From: JANQKX01 sp039028695
Lineage (GTDB): Bacteria > Pseudomonadota > Alphaproteobacteria > Kiloniellales > Kiloniellaceae
Direction of reading: 5' to 3'
Assembly: GCA_039028695.1 (NCBI GenBank)
Contig: JBCCHN010000105.1
Coordinates: 1-18,047, forward strand
DNA length: 18,047 nucleotides
This document shows, in pieces, positions 5,988-13,512 of this stretch. The notes under the pieces are model-generated. The model was given only the letters and a program-made list of their open reading frames with translations, was not told the DNA's origin and did no database searches. Within the stretch, counting starts at the first letter, position 1, and each line of letters starts with the position of its first letter. A program made the position numbers and the translations under genes.

Positions 5988-8408
5988 ATGAAAAAAACAG
6001 CACGAGTGGTGGTCATTGGCGGCGGCGTGACCGGCTGCAGCATTCTTTATCACCTTGCCAAATACGGCTGGCAGGATGTGATCCTGGTGGAACGCCAGGA
6101 ACTGACATCGGGCTCGTCCTGGCACGCGGCCGGCGGCCTTTTCACCGTCACCATGCCCAACACCGTGGCGGCCCTGCAGAAATACACCTTCGAGATATAT
6201 CCCAAACTAGAGGCGGAAAGCGGCCAGTCCTGCGGCTTTCACGACACAGGCGGTCTCATGCTGTGCCGCTCCCAAGAGGAAATGGATTACATGGGGCGGA
6301 TGCAAAGCGCGGTCCGCCGCCTGGGTATTCATTCCGAGTTTATTTCCCTTGAGGAGGCGCGGGAAAAGGCACCCGTTTTGGATACCTCTCCCCTGGTCGG
6401 CGCCCTTTGGGAGGAAGAAGGCGGCCATGTCGACCCCGCCAGCGCTACCCAAGCCTTTGCCGCCGCGGCGCGCCAACTGGGCGCCACGATTTATCGCCAC
6501 AATCCGGTAATCGAAACCAATCCCTTGCCCAACGGCCACTGGCAGGTGGTTACCCAGGACGGCACCATTGAGGCGGAATATCTGGTCAACGCGGCCGGCC
6601 TGTGGGGCCGGGAAGTGGCCGCTTTGGCGGGCATCACCCTGCCGCTTATGCCCGTGGAGCACCATTATCTGGTCACCGAACCGGTGCCCGAGATACAAGC
6701 CATGGCCCACGAGCTGCCCCAAATCAACGATGGGGATTTCAACGGCTATGCCCGGCAGGAAGGCCAAGGCTTGTTACTCGGCGCCTATGAATCTCACTGC
6801 ACCCATTGGGCCGAGACCGGCACGCCCCTGGACTTTGGCCACGAGCTTTTGCCCGACGCCTTGGATCGTATGGAATGGAACTTCGCCAAAGCGGTGGAGA
6901 TCATGCCCTGCTTGGCCACCGCCGGCGTTAAGCGAGTGATCAATGGGCCGATGATCTTCTCGCCGGATCTGGGGCCCCTGCTCGGACCCCATCCCAAACT
7001 CAAAAATTATTTTTGCGCCAATGGGGTGATGACCGGCTTTAACCAGGGCGCCGGCATCGGACGGGTCATGGCCGAGTGGATCATGGAAGACGAGCCGCCC
7101 TTTGACATTTTCTGCTGGGATGTGGCCCGCTACGGGGATTGGGCGGACAAGGCCTATACCAAGGCCCTCACCGGGTATTTTTATGAGCACCGCTCGGACC
7201 GCATCTATCCCTATCAGGAATTCGAGGTAGGCCGCCCCCTCAACACAACACCCGCGCACGAACGGCTGGCTGCCGCCAACGGGGTGTTCGGTGCCAGCTT
7301 TGGCATGGAGCATCCCTTGTGGTTCGCTCCGGAAGGGATGCCGCCGCAAGACAACCTGACCTTCCGTCAGCCTAACTGGTGGGATTCAGTAGCCGATGAA
7401 TGCAGACGGCTCCGTAATGGCGTAGCGCTCATGGAGTTCTCGGCCATGGGCAAGTTTCGGGTCGCCGGGCCCGGCGCGCAAGACTGGCTGAACCGGGTCA
7501 TGGCCAACAAGATGCCGGAACGGGTGGGCCGCATGGTCTTAAGCCCCATGCTCAGCGAGAAGGGCCGTTTGATCGGTGATTTCTCCATCTCGCGGGTGGG
7601 CGAGGAAGAGTTTTTCGTGCTCGGGGCCGATATGATGCAATTGGCCTTTCAGCGTCACTTCGACGACTATCTGCCAACGCCCGGGGTAAGTGTCGAAAAC
7701 CTCTCCGAATCCTTGAGCGGCCTCCACATTGCCGGTCCGGCCGCGCAGGAGCTGTTGTCGAAGCTCGCCGAGGCGGATGTGAGCACGGCGGCCTTTCCCT
7801 TCATGTCGGCGGGGCGCCTATCTATCGCCGGCTGTGAGGATGTGATCGTCTTGCGGGTCTCCTTCAGCGGCGAATGCGGCTATGAGTTTTATTGTCCCCG
7901 CGGGCAGCAGCTCGCCCTCTTTGATCGTTTGGCGGACCAGGGAAAAAGCCTCAACCTCTCGCTGGCGGGTACGCGGGCATTGATGATGACTCGCCTGGAG
8001 AAAAGCTTTCCCGCTTGGGGAACCGAACTGTCTCCCGATTACACCCCCTTCGAGGCCGGCCTTGGCCCTTTTGTGGCCCTTGACAAGGAAGATTTTGTCG
8101 GCCGCAGCGCAGCCCAGGCCGACCGGCAAAAGCCCTTGCGGGAATGCCGTGTCACCTTAACCGTCGATGCGGGCGATGCCTGCGTTTGGGGAGACGAAGC
8201 CGTTTTTAAGTACGGCGAATGGGTCGGATATGTGTCGTCCGGGGGCTACGGCGCCAGCGTGGAACAACACATTGCTTTGGCTTACCTGAACCCGGCGGCG
8301 GTCGAAGCAGGCTCGGGCTATACCGTCGAGATCCTCGGCGAACAGCGGCCGGCCATTCTCCATAAGGGCCCCTTGCTTGACCCCAAGGGCCAACGGATGC
8401 GAGCATAG
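5988..8408 (+). CDS. FAD-dependent oxidoreductase fused to GcvT domain (dimethylglycine/sarcosine dehydrogenase family)
   Basis: 806 residues, the usual length for this two-part family. Residues 5-380 are a DAO-type FAD domain: Rossmann motif VVVIGGGVTGCSILYHL (GGGVTG at 11-16), ribose-binding E35, and SGSSWHAAG at 41-49 in which H46 corresponds to the histidine that carries covalent FAD in dimethylglycine dehydrogenase. Residues about 380-435 are the linker (FAO_M) region. About 435-710 and 715-800 are the tetrahydrofolate-binding aminomethyltransferase and its C-terminal barrel. The family oxidises an N-methyl group and passes the formaldehyde-level carbon to THF as methylene-THF. Dimethylglycine or sarcosine is the natural guess, but other N-methylated amines are possible. 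GAGGGG at 5972-5977, ten bases before ATG, supports the start. A 173-base leader separates it from the MttB homologue in the same direction. Confidence 0.92.
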   Translation: MKKTARVVVIGGGVTGCSILYHLAKYGWQDVILVERQELTSGSSWHAAGGLFTVTMPNTVAALQKYTFEIYPKLEAESGQSCGFHDTGGLMLCRSQEEMDYMGRMQSAVRRLGIHSEFISLEEAREKAPVLDTSPLVGALWEEEGGHVDPASATQAFAAAARQLGATIYRHNPVIETNPLPNGHWQVVTQDGTIEAEYLVNAAGLWGREVAALAGITLPLMPVEHHYLVTEPVPEIQAMAHELPQINDGDFNGYARQEGQGLLLGAYESHCTHWAETGTPLDFGHELLPDALDRMEWNFAKAVEIMPCLATAGVKRVINGPMIFSPDLGPLLGPHPKLKNYFCANGVMTGFNQGAGIGRVMAEWIMEDEPPFDIFCWDVARYGDWADKAYTKALTGYFYEHRSDRIYPYQEFEVGRPLNTTPAHERLAAANGVFGASFGMEHPLWFAPEGMPPQDNLTFRQPNWWDSVADECRRLRNGVALMEFSAMGKFRVAGPGAQDWLNRVMANKMPERVGRMVLSPMLSEKGRLIGDFSISRVGEEEFFVLGADMMQLAFQRHFDDYLPTPGVSVENLSESLSGLHIAGPAAQELLSKLAEADVSTAAFPFMSAGRLSIAGCEDVIVLRVSFSGECGYEFYCPRGQQLALFDRLADQGKSLNLSLAGTRALMMTRLEKSFPAWGTELSPDYTPFEAGLGPFVALDKEDFVGRSAAQADRQKPLRECRVTLTVDAGDACVWGDEAVFKYGEWVGYVSSGGYGASVEQHIALAYLNPAAVEAGSGYTVEILGEQRPAILHKGPLLDPKGQRMRA

Positions 8409-8505
8409 GGCCATGGAAGAAGATCTGGGACAAGGTCTGAGCAAAGACCCGATCATCCGAGAGGAGACCTGGGCCGGCGCGAGCGCCTGAAGGCTTGCTT
8501 GACTT

Positions 8506-8565
8506 GGGCGTTCCCGAGCAGGGCAAGCGGTTTGGTTCGCCGCCATGCGGCGCCTGGTAACGCCC
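8506..8565 (+). promoter_or_regulatory. Potentially structured leader before the MttB-family gene
   Basis: GGGCGTT at 8506-8512 pairs perfectly with AACGCCC at 8559-8565. The enclosed stretch includes a 6-bp hairpin with a 3-nt loop (CGCCGC 8538-8543 with GCGGCG 8547-8552) and a possible CCC/GGG stem at 8513-8515 and 8521-8523. The Shine-Dalgarno GGAG at 8571-8574 comes immediately after, next to a complementary CTCC. This resembles a small multi-branch leader that could modulate translation. I do not recognise a known riboswitch consensus (glycine, SAH, SAM-II and cobalamin were considered). GC-rich sequence forms such stems easily by chance. Confidence 0.3.
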
Positions 8566-8581
8566 CTCCCGGAGTCTTGAC

Positions 8582-10117
8582 ATGTCCCGCCGCCAAAGTC
8601 CCCGCAATCGCAAGCGCAACCCCGCTGAGGGTGCCTTAAAGCAATCTCCCTTTCGGGCGGTTCAGAACCCCTACCCGCCTTTTGAAATCCTGTCGAAGGA
8701 CCATATCGAAAACCTGCATCAAGCCTCGCTCGAGGTGCTGCGCGATGTGGGCATGAAGGTTACCGACGGACGGGCCTTGGATCTGCTGAAGGCCGCCGGG
8801 GCAACGGTGGATCGATCCACGGAAATCGTCAAATTCGACCCGGCTTTCGTAGAAGAAATGATCGCGGACATCCCTTCCGAATTCACCGTGCATGCCCGCA
8901 ATCCGGAAAAAACCCTGACGATTGGCGGCAACAAGATGGTTTTTGCCACGGTGTGCGGCCCGCCCTTCGTGTCGGACCTGGACCGGGGCCGCCGGGAAGG
9001 CACCATCGAAGACACACGCAACATGGTGCGCCTGGTACACAGCGTCAACATCTATCACCACGATGGGGGCGCCGGTGTCGAGCCTCTGGATCTGCCGGCC
9101 AATTCCCGTCATCTGGATATGATGTATGCCCAGATCACTTTGACCGATAAGGGCTGGCAACCCACCTGGCTCAACTCCCGCAAAAGGGCACGGGACTGCA
9201 TCGAAATGGCCAAGATCGCCCTGGGAGTGAGCGACAAAGAGCTTGCAGAGCGGCCGGCCTTTGCGACGGGCATCAACACCAATTCCCCGCTGGTACTCGA
9301 TGGGGCCATGGCCGACGGCCTGATCGAGATGGCCCTAGCCGGCCAGCCGGTCAACGTGACGCCCTTTACCTTGGCCGGTGCCATGAGCCCGGCCACCATG
9401 CTGGGCTCGGTTGTCCAGCAAAACGCCGAAGCCCTGGCAGGCATGGTAGTGGCGCAAGCGGCCCGCCGGGGCTGCCCGGTCTTTTACGGGCACTTCACCT
9501 CGAACGTGGATATGCGCACCGGCTCGCCCGCCTTCGGCACGCCAGAATACGCCAAGTCGGTGGTCATCTCGGGCCAGCTTGCCCGGCGTTATGGGGTACC
9601 GATCCGCTCAAGCAATGCGACGGCCTCCACCTCAGTGGATGCCCAGGCCTCCTATGAAAGCAGTATGTCCTGCTGGAGCTGCATTCTCTCACACATGAAC
9701 GTGATGCTGCACGCCGGCGGCTGGCTGGAAGGGGGCTTGGTCTGCTCTTACGAGAAGATGATCTTGGATGCGGAGATCCTCCAGATGCTGGCTGCTTTCT
9801 TGGAGCCGGTCACTGTCAACCGGGATCAGTTAGGCCTGGAGGCCATTGAGGAGGTGCGCCAGGGCGGTCACTTTTTTGGCGCTGCCCACACCCTGGCACG
9901 CTACCAGGACGCCTTTTATGAGCCGCTGCTGTCCGATTGGCGCAACTTTGAGAGCTGGCACGAAGACGGCGCCAAAAGCGCGACCCAGCGGGCCAATGAA
10001 ATCTGGAAACAGCTGCTTAAGGACTATGAACAGCCGCCCTTGGACCCGGCCATTGACGAGGCCCTTCAGGCCTATGTGGCCAAGCGCAAGGAGGAGATTG
10101 CCCTTACCGGCGATTAG
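8582..10117 (+). CDS. MttB-family (COG5598) trimethylamine/quaternary-amine methyltransferase homologue, non-pyrrolysine
   Basis: 511 residues, the usual family length. The arginine-rich start followed by PPFEILSKDHIENLHQASLEVLRDVGMKV, the central GxxxPVFYGHF strand and VDAQASYES segment (residues 352-360) are typical of MttB TIM barrels. The frame is continuous with no in-frame TAG, so this is a non-pyrrolysine member. Characterised non-Pyl relatives such as MtgB take a methyl from glycine betaine (leaving dimethylglycine) onto a corrinoid protein; others act on proline betaine, carnitine or related compounds. The neighbouring dimethylglycine/sarcosine dehydrogenase-like enzyme would consume such a product. 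No corrinoid protein, its reactivase or an acceptor-side methyltransferase is encoded in this window. GGAG seven bases before ATG supports the start. It converges with the RarD gene after only seven bases. Confidence 0.9.
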   Translation: MSRRQSPRNRKRNPAEGALKQSPFRAVQNPYPPFEILSKDHIENLHQASLEVLRDVGMKVTDGRALDLLKAAGATVDRSTEIVKFDPAFVEEMIADIPSEFTVHARNPEKTLTIGGNKMVFATVCGPPFVSDLDRGRREGTIEDTRNMVRLVHSVNIYHHDGGAGVEPLDLPANSRHLDMMYAQITLTDKGWQPTWLNSRKRARDCIEMAKIALGVSDKELAERPAFATGINTNSPLVLDGAMADGLIEMALAGQPVNVTPFTLAGAMSPATMLGSVVQQNAEALAGMVVAQAARRGCPVFYGHFTSNVDMRTGSPAFGTPEYAKSVVISGQLARRYGVPIRSSNATASTSVDAQASYESSMSCWSCILSHMNVMLHAGGWLEGGLVCSYEKMILDAEILQMLAAFLEPVTVNRDQLGLEAIEEVRQGGHFFGAAHTLARYQDAFYEPLLSDWRNFESWHEDGAKSATQRANEIWKQLLKDYEQPPLDPAIDEALQAYVAKRKEEIALTGD

Positions 10118-10124
10118 GCCCCTG

Positions 10125-11009
10125 CTATTCCGCAAGCCGCCTTTGCTTGGCGCCAACCGTCCCCTCCAAGGAGAAAAGGATGAGACCCAGCCAGATCAGG
10201 GCGAACATAATGCCGTCGCTGAAGGTGAAGGGCTCGCCAAAGACAAATACACCCGACAAGAAGCCCATAGTGGGCGCGATGTAAAACAAGGTGCCCAAGG
10301 TGGAAAGCGGCATGCGTCGGGAAGCGGCGACGTACCAGGTGATCGGCAGAATGGTCACCAATCCGCCCGAGGCCAGAAGCAGCAAATCGACCCAGTTCAT
10401 GGCCAAACCGCCGCCAACGCCGTCCCATAGGGCGAGCGCGATGCCGAAGGGCAACAAGAACAGGGACTCGATAAAGACCCCCGCCAAGGCATCGACCGGC
10501 GCCAGTTTGCGAACCCCGCTATAGATCGCGAAGGTGCCGCCCAAGAGCACACCGATCCAGGGAAAGATTCCAGACCATGCGAGGGAAACCCCGACCCCTG
10601 TGGCCGCCAAACCCACCGCCCAGATTTGGAGTGGGCTGAGACGCTCGCGAAAAATCATGAGCCCCACCACGACCGACATGAGAGGTGTCAAGTAGTAGCC
10701 CATGGAGGCCTCGACGATCCGGCCGTTGTGTACAGCCCAAATGTAAAAGCCCCAGCTAAACCCCATGCTGAGTGTGGAAAAAAACAACAGCTTCATGGCC
10801 CGCCGGGAGCGCAGGGCGGCCAACACCGCCGGCCACTGACCTAGAAAGGTCAAAAGCACGGCAATCACCAGGACCGCCCAAATCATGCGATGGCTGATCA
10901 CCGCCATCGCGCCATAAGACTCCAACATCTTAAAATATATGGGAAAAAAGCCCCAGGTGAGGATGGCCGCCATGGCAAAGGCAAGTCCTGAGGGGGTCAC
11001 ATTTTTCAT
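10125..11009 (-). CDS. rarD: RarD-type EamA-family membrane transporter
   Basis: 294 residues from the chosen ATG, with about ten hydrophobic segments arranged as two EamA (DMT) repeats. RarD hallmarks are the start (GLAFAMAAILTWGFFPIYFKML), SHRMIWA near residue 40, SMGFSWGFYIWAVHNGRIVEASMGYYLTPL in the middle and the YIAPTMGFL segment near the end. It is an inner-membrane transporter; RarD is named for chloramphenicol sensitivity in E. coli, and its natural substrate is not established. A longer open frame reaches back to 11207, but those 66 residues are hydrophilic and are not part of the family, so the internal ATG at 11007-11009 is preferred, despite lacking a strong ribosome binding site. 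An ATG at 11067-11069 is the alternative. It is divergent from the symporter gene. Confidence 0.87.
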   Translation of the reverse strand: MKNVTPSGLAFAMAAILTWGFFPIYFKMLESYGAMAVISHRMIWAVLVIAVLLTFLGQWPAVLAALRSRRAMKLLFFSTLSMGFSWGFYIWAVHNGRIVEASMGYYLTPLMSVVVGLMIFRERLSPLQIWAVGLAATGVGVSLAWSGIFPWIGVLLGGTFAIYSGVRKLAPVDALAGVFIESLFLLPFGIALALWDGVGGGLAMNWVDLLLLASGGLVTILPITWYVAASRRMPLSTLGTLFYIAPTMGFLSGVFVFGEPFTFSDGIMFALIWLGLILFSLEGTVGAKQRRLAE

Positions 11010-11215
11010 AGCGACGATCTTGGCAGAAATCGCACCACCGGCGCAGCCAAATTTTTCGATGGCTTCCATCGCAACGGCGAGGCGATCCTTCCCCTCAGAT
11101 AAAAAGGCTGTGGGCTCACAGGCACTTGATTGGCCGTTTAAGCCCTTATTCCTTATTTGCAGGCGGGCGTTCTGGCATCCCCCTTGGGACCCAATCGAAA
11201 AGGACAATCAAGAAT

Positions 11216-12604
11216 ATGACTCTTTCCTTGGCCGTCGCCCTCGGCATCATTGCGGTGGGTAGCTTTTTGCTGGCACCGAAAGTCAAGCATGCTTGGGAAT
11301 TTTATCAGGGCCACTCCCCCGACGGCCAGGCGCCCGGCATGATCACCCTGATCTTCTCGCAGGTCACAACCTGGATCTTCGCCCGCTCCCTGCTGACCGC
11401 CGCGATTCTGGGTTATTATTACGGGATCGCGGGCGGGCTGGCCTACGCGGCCTATTATCTTTCCTTTTTCACCGGCGGGGCGATCATTGCCTCTTTACGG
11501 TTCCGCCATGGGTTCGGCTCGATCCAGGATTTCCTGCGGGACCGTTTCGGTCGCACGGGCCCTTGGGCTTATAATCTGGTGATCGGGATACGCTTGCTGT
11601 CGGAGGTTTTCGCCAACCTCTTGGTCATCGGTTTGATTTTCGGCGAGACCGGGACCTTGGCCTATGGTCTGGCCATGGGGATTCTAGCGGCGGTCATTTT
11701 GGTCTATTCCATGTTGGGGGGCCTGCGCGCCTCATTGCGTACGGACGTGTTCCAGATGTCCGTCCTGGCAGCCCTATTGGCCTACCTTTTGGCCGCCCTT
11801 CTGACTGCCGAGGGTTTTGCCTGGGCGCCGGTCCTTTCCAGTAGCCCCATTGAGCTGCAAAGCGGCTGGAGCCTATTGCTTGTGGCCCTGCTGCAGGTTT
11901 GGAGCTATCCCATGCACGATCCGGTCATGATGGACCGAGGCTTTTTGGCCGATCGCAAGAGCACCCTACGCAGCTTTGTTCATGCCGGCTGGCTGTCGAT
12001 TATCGCTATTTTCGCCTTTTCCCTGCTGGGGGTCTATGCCGGGCTCAATGCCCTGCAGGACGAGGCTCTGCTGGATGCCCTGCGCCGACTCTTGGGAGAG
12101 GTTCCCATGACCGCTCTTTCGCTGGCCTTCATCGTCTCGGCGGTTTCCACCTTGGATTCCACCTTTTCCAGCGCGGCCAAGCTCTCGATCGTGGACATGG
12201 GCTTGGCCCAGCCGACCCTGCGCAACGGGCGGATCGCCATGGCACTGTTCATGCTGGGCGGCCTGGCCTTTTTGTTCGGCAGCTCGCAAGAACTTTTCAG
12301 CGCCGTGGCGGTCAGCGGCACCGCCTCCATGTATCTGGCGCCGGTCATTTTCTTCAGCCTATGGAGCAACGCCCGCGTCCCGACCTGGAGCTATTGGGTA
12401 TCCTTTGCCGCGGCGATGGCGGGAGCGGCCCTCTATTACACTGAGGCGGGGGGCCATACGGCCCTGTTGGAGCCCTTGACCGGCTTGTCCCATAAATATG
12501 ATAAACTATTGCTGATCAGCGGCACGGTGCTGGTGGCAGGCTGTGGCGCTTTCGCCATCGGCCTGTTGACCCGCAAGGCAGCCCCCCTTCGAGCAAGCGC
12601 TTGA
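11216..12604 (+). CDS. Sodium:solute symporter family (SSS) transporter
   Basis: 462 residues with about 12-13 hydrophobic segments. The SSS signature GGLRASLRTDVFQM (residues 168-181) and the sodium-site helix SAVSTLDSTFSSAAKL (308-323), which matches the PutP Na2-site serine/threonine pair, identify the LeuT-fold sodium symporter family. Substrates of the family include proline, pantothenate, sugars, carboxylates and choline-like compounds; the substrate here cannot be read from sequence. Its position between betaine-type and DMSP genes makes an osmolyte plausible, which is inference. An open frame extends upstream to 11126, but AAAGGA at 11199-11204 points to the ATG at 11216, and the extra residues would be hydrophilic and atypical. 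The gene is followed after 18 bases by the phosphoesterase-like gene, so the two form an operon. Confidence 0.86.
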   Translation: MTLSLAVALGIIAVGSFLLAPKVKHAWEFYQGHSPDGQAPGMITLIFSQVTTWIFARSLLTAAILGYYYGIAGGLAYAAYYLSFFTGGAIIASLRFRHGFGSIQDFLRDRFGRTGPWAYNLVIGIRLLSEVFANLLVIGLIFGETGTLAYGLAMGILAAVILVYSMLGGLRASLRTDVFQMSVLAALLAYLLAALLTAEGFAWAPVLSSSPIELQSGWSLLLVALLQVWSYPMHDPVMMDRGFLADRKSTLRSFVHAGWLSIIAIFAFSLLGVYAGLNALQDEALLDALRRLLGEVPMTALSLAFIVSAVSTLDSTFSSAAKLSIVDMGLAQPTLRNGRIAMALFMLGGLAFLFGSSQELFSAVAVSGTASMYLAPVIFFSLWSNARVPTWSYWVSFAAAMAGAALYYTEAGGHTALLEPLTGLSHKYDKLLLISGTVLVAGCGAFAIGLLTRKAAPLRASA

Positions 12605-12622
12605 AAATAAGGAAGAATATTG

Positions 12623-13471
12623 ATGGGCGCGACCGTACAAAAGCTTGAGGCGGAGGGCCGCTTGCTGGTTTTTGGTGGGCCCTACAGCAATCTTCAGGCC
12701 ACCGAGGCCCTGTTGGGCCTGGCCGGCGATCAAGGCTTGGGGCCCGAGCAGGTTCTCTGCACGGGCGATCTGGTTGCCTATTGCGCCGAGCCCCAGGCCA
12801 CCGTGGATCTGATCCGGGATTTCGGCTGCCCGGTTGTGATGGGCAACTGCGAGGAATCTCTCGCCGCCGATGCGCCCGATTGCGGCTGCGGCTTTGACGC
12901 CAACAGTGCCTGCGACTTTTTATCCCAACAGTGGTACGCCTATTCCAGAGGTCGGGTCTCAGCGGACAGCAAAAGCTGGATGGGAAGCCTGCCCCGATCC
13001 ATCGATGTAGTCCTTGGAAATTGGCGGTTTTTGGCGGTTCACGGGTCGGTCGCCTCGATCAACGAATTCATTTTTCCCAATACGGCAACGGAAAAAAAAG
13101 AAGCGGAGTTGAGCCTGGCGGGGGACCAATTCGACGGTATTTTGGGCGGCCACAGCGGCCTACCCTTCGCCGAGATCATCGGTGGCAAGCTGTGGCTGAA
13201 TAGTGGCGCTTTGGGCATGCCGGCCAACGATGGAACGCCGCGGGTCTGGTACGCCCTCTTGGAACTAGTGGCAGGGGGCGCCCTCTCCATCCAAGTGCGC
13301 AGCTTGGACTACGACCATGACACGGCCGCCAAGCGCATGCGCGAGAACGGCTTGGACAACGGCTATGCCGCCTGTCTGGCGAGTGGCCTCTGGCCGAGCC
13401 TGGACGTGCTGACGGCCGGCGACAAAGCACGCACCGGCCGCCCGATTAGTGAAATAATGGTGACTTGGTGA
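12623..13471 (+). CDS. Calcineurin-like phosphoesterase-fold protein with altered metal-site motifs
   Basis: 282 residues. The order of motifs follows the metallophosphoesterase fold: a first strand ending in FGGPYSNLQA (residues 17-26), CTGDLVAYCAEP (46-57), VVMGNCEESL (71-80), AVHGS (138-142), GGHSGLPF (175-182), and the LNSGALGMPANDGTPRVWYAL tail typical of YfcE-like enzymes. The usual D-x-H of motif I is replaced (GPYSN instead of DIHGN) and the GHxH motif reads GHSG, so several standard metal ligands are missing while G48-D49, N75, H140 and H177 remain. Cysteines C46, C54, C76, C87, C89 and C97 cluster around the site. It may be a divergent subfamily with different metal chemistry or a non-catalytic protein. 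AAGGAA eight bases before ATG supports this start; a TTG lies three bases upstream. It is co-transcribed with the symporter. Confidence 0.82.
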   Translation: MGATVQKLEAEGRLLVFGGPYSNLQATEALLGLAGDQGLGPEQVLCTGDLVAYCAEPQATVDLIRDFGCPVVMGNCEESLAADAPDCGCGFDANSACDFLSQQWYAYSRGRVSADSKSWMGSLPRSIDVVLGNWRFLAVHGSVASINEFIFPNTATEKKEAELSLAGDQFDGILGGHSGLPFAEIIGGKLWLNSGALGMPANDGTPRVWYALLELVAGGALSIQVRSLDYDHDTAAKRMRENGLDNGYAACLASGLWPSLDVLTAGDKARTGRPISEIMVTW

Positions 13472-13498
13472 CGACCTGGTGACGACCTGGCGACGACT
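13458..13498. repeat. 11-bp tandem repeat overlapping the phosphoesterase stop codon
   Basis: Two exact copies of TGGTGACGACC (13466-13476 and 13477-13487) are followed by a variant TGGCGACGACT (13488-13498) and preceded by a truncated copy TGGTGACT (13458-13465). The TGA stop of the phosphoesterase gene is at 13469-13471, inside the first full copy. As the unit is not a multiple of three, copy changes could shift the end of the protein. It lies in the convergent gap before acuI. Confidence 0.85.
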
Positions 13499-13512
13499 TC
13501 AGGGGGACCCGA

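Noticed and set aside
8413..8490. 25-codon ORF (MEEDLGQGLSKD...) right after the FAD/GcvT gene
   Set aside because: It has no convincing Shine-Dalgarno site and no recognisable similarity; short frames like this are expected by chance.
8582..10117. Possible pyrrolysine-containing MttB
   Set aside because: The frame is continuous over the full family length with only a terminal TAG, so no amber readthrough is needed.
11010..11207. N-terminal 66-residue extension of the RarD frame
   Set aside because: It is hydrophilic, outside the family's length, and occupies the divergent promoter region; the internal ATG gives the normal RarD start.
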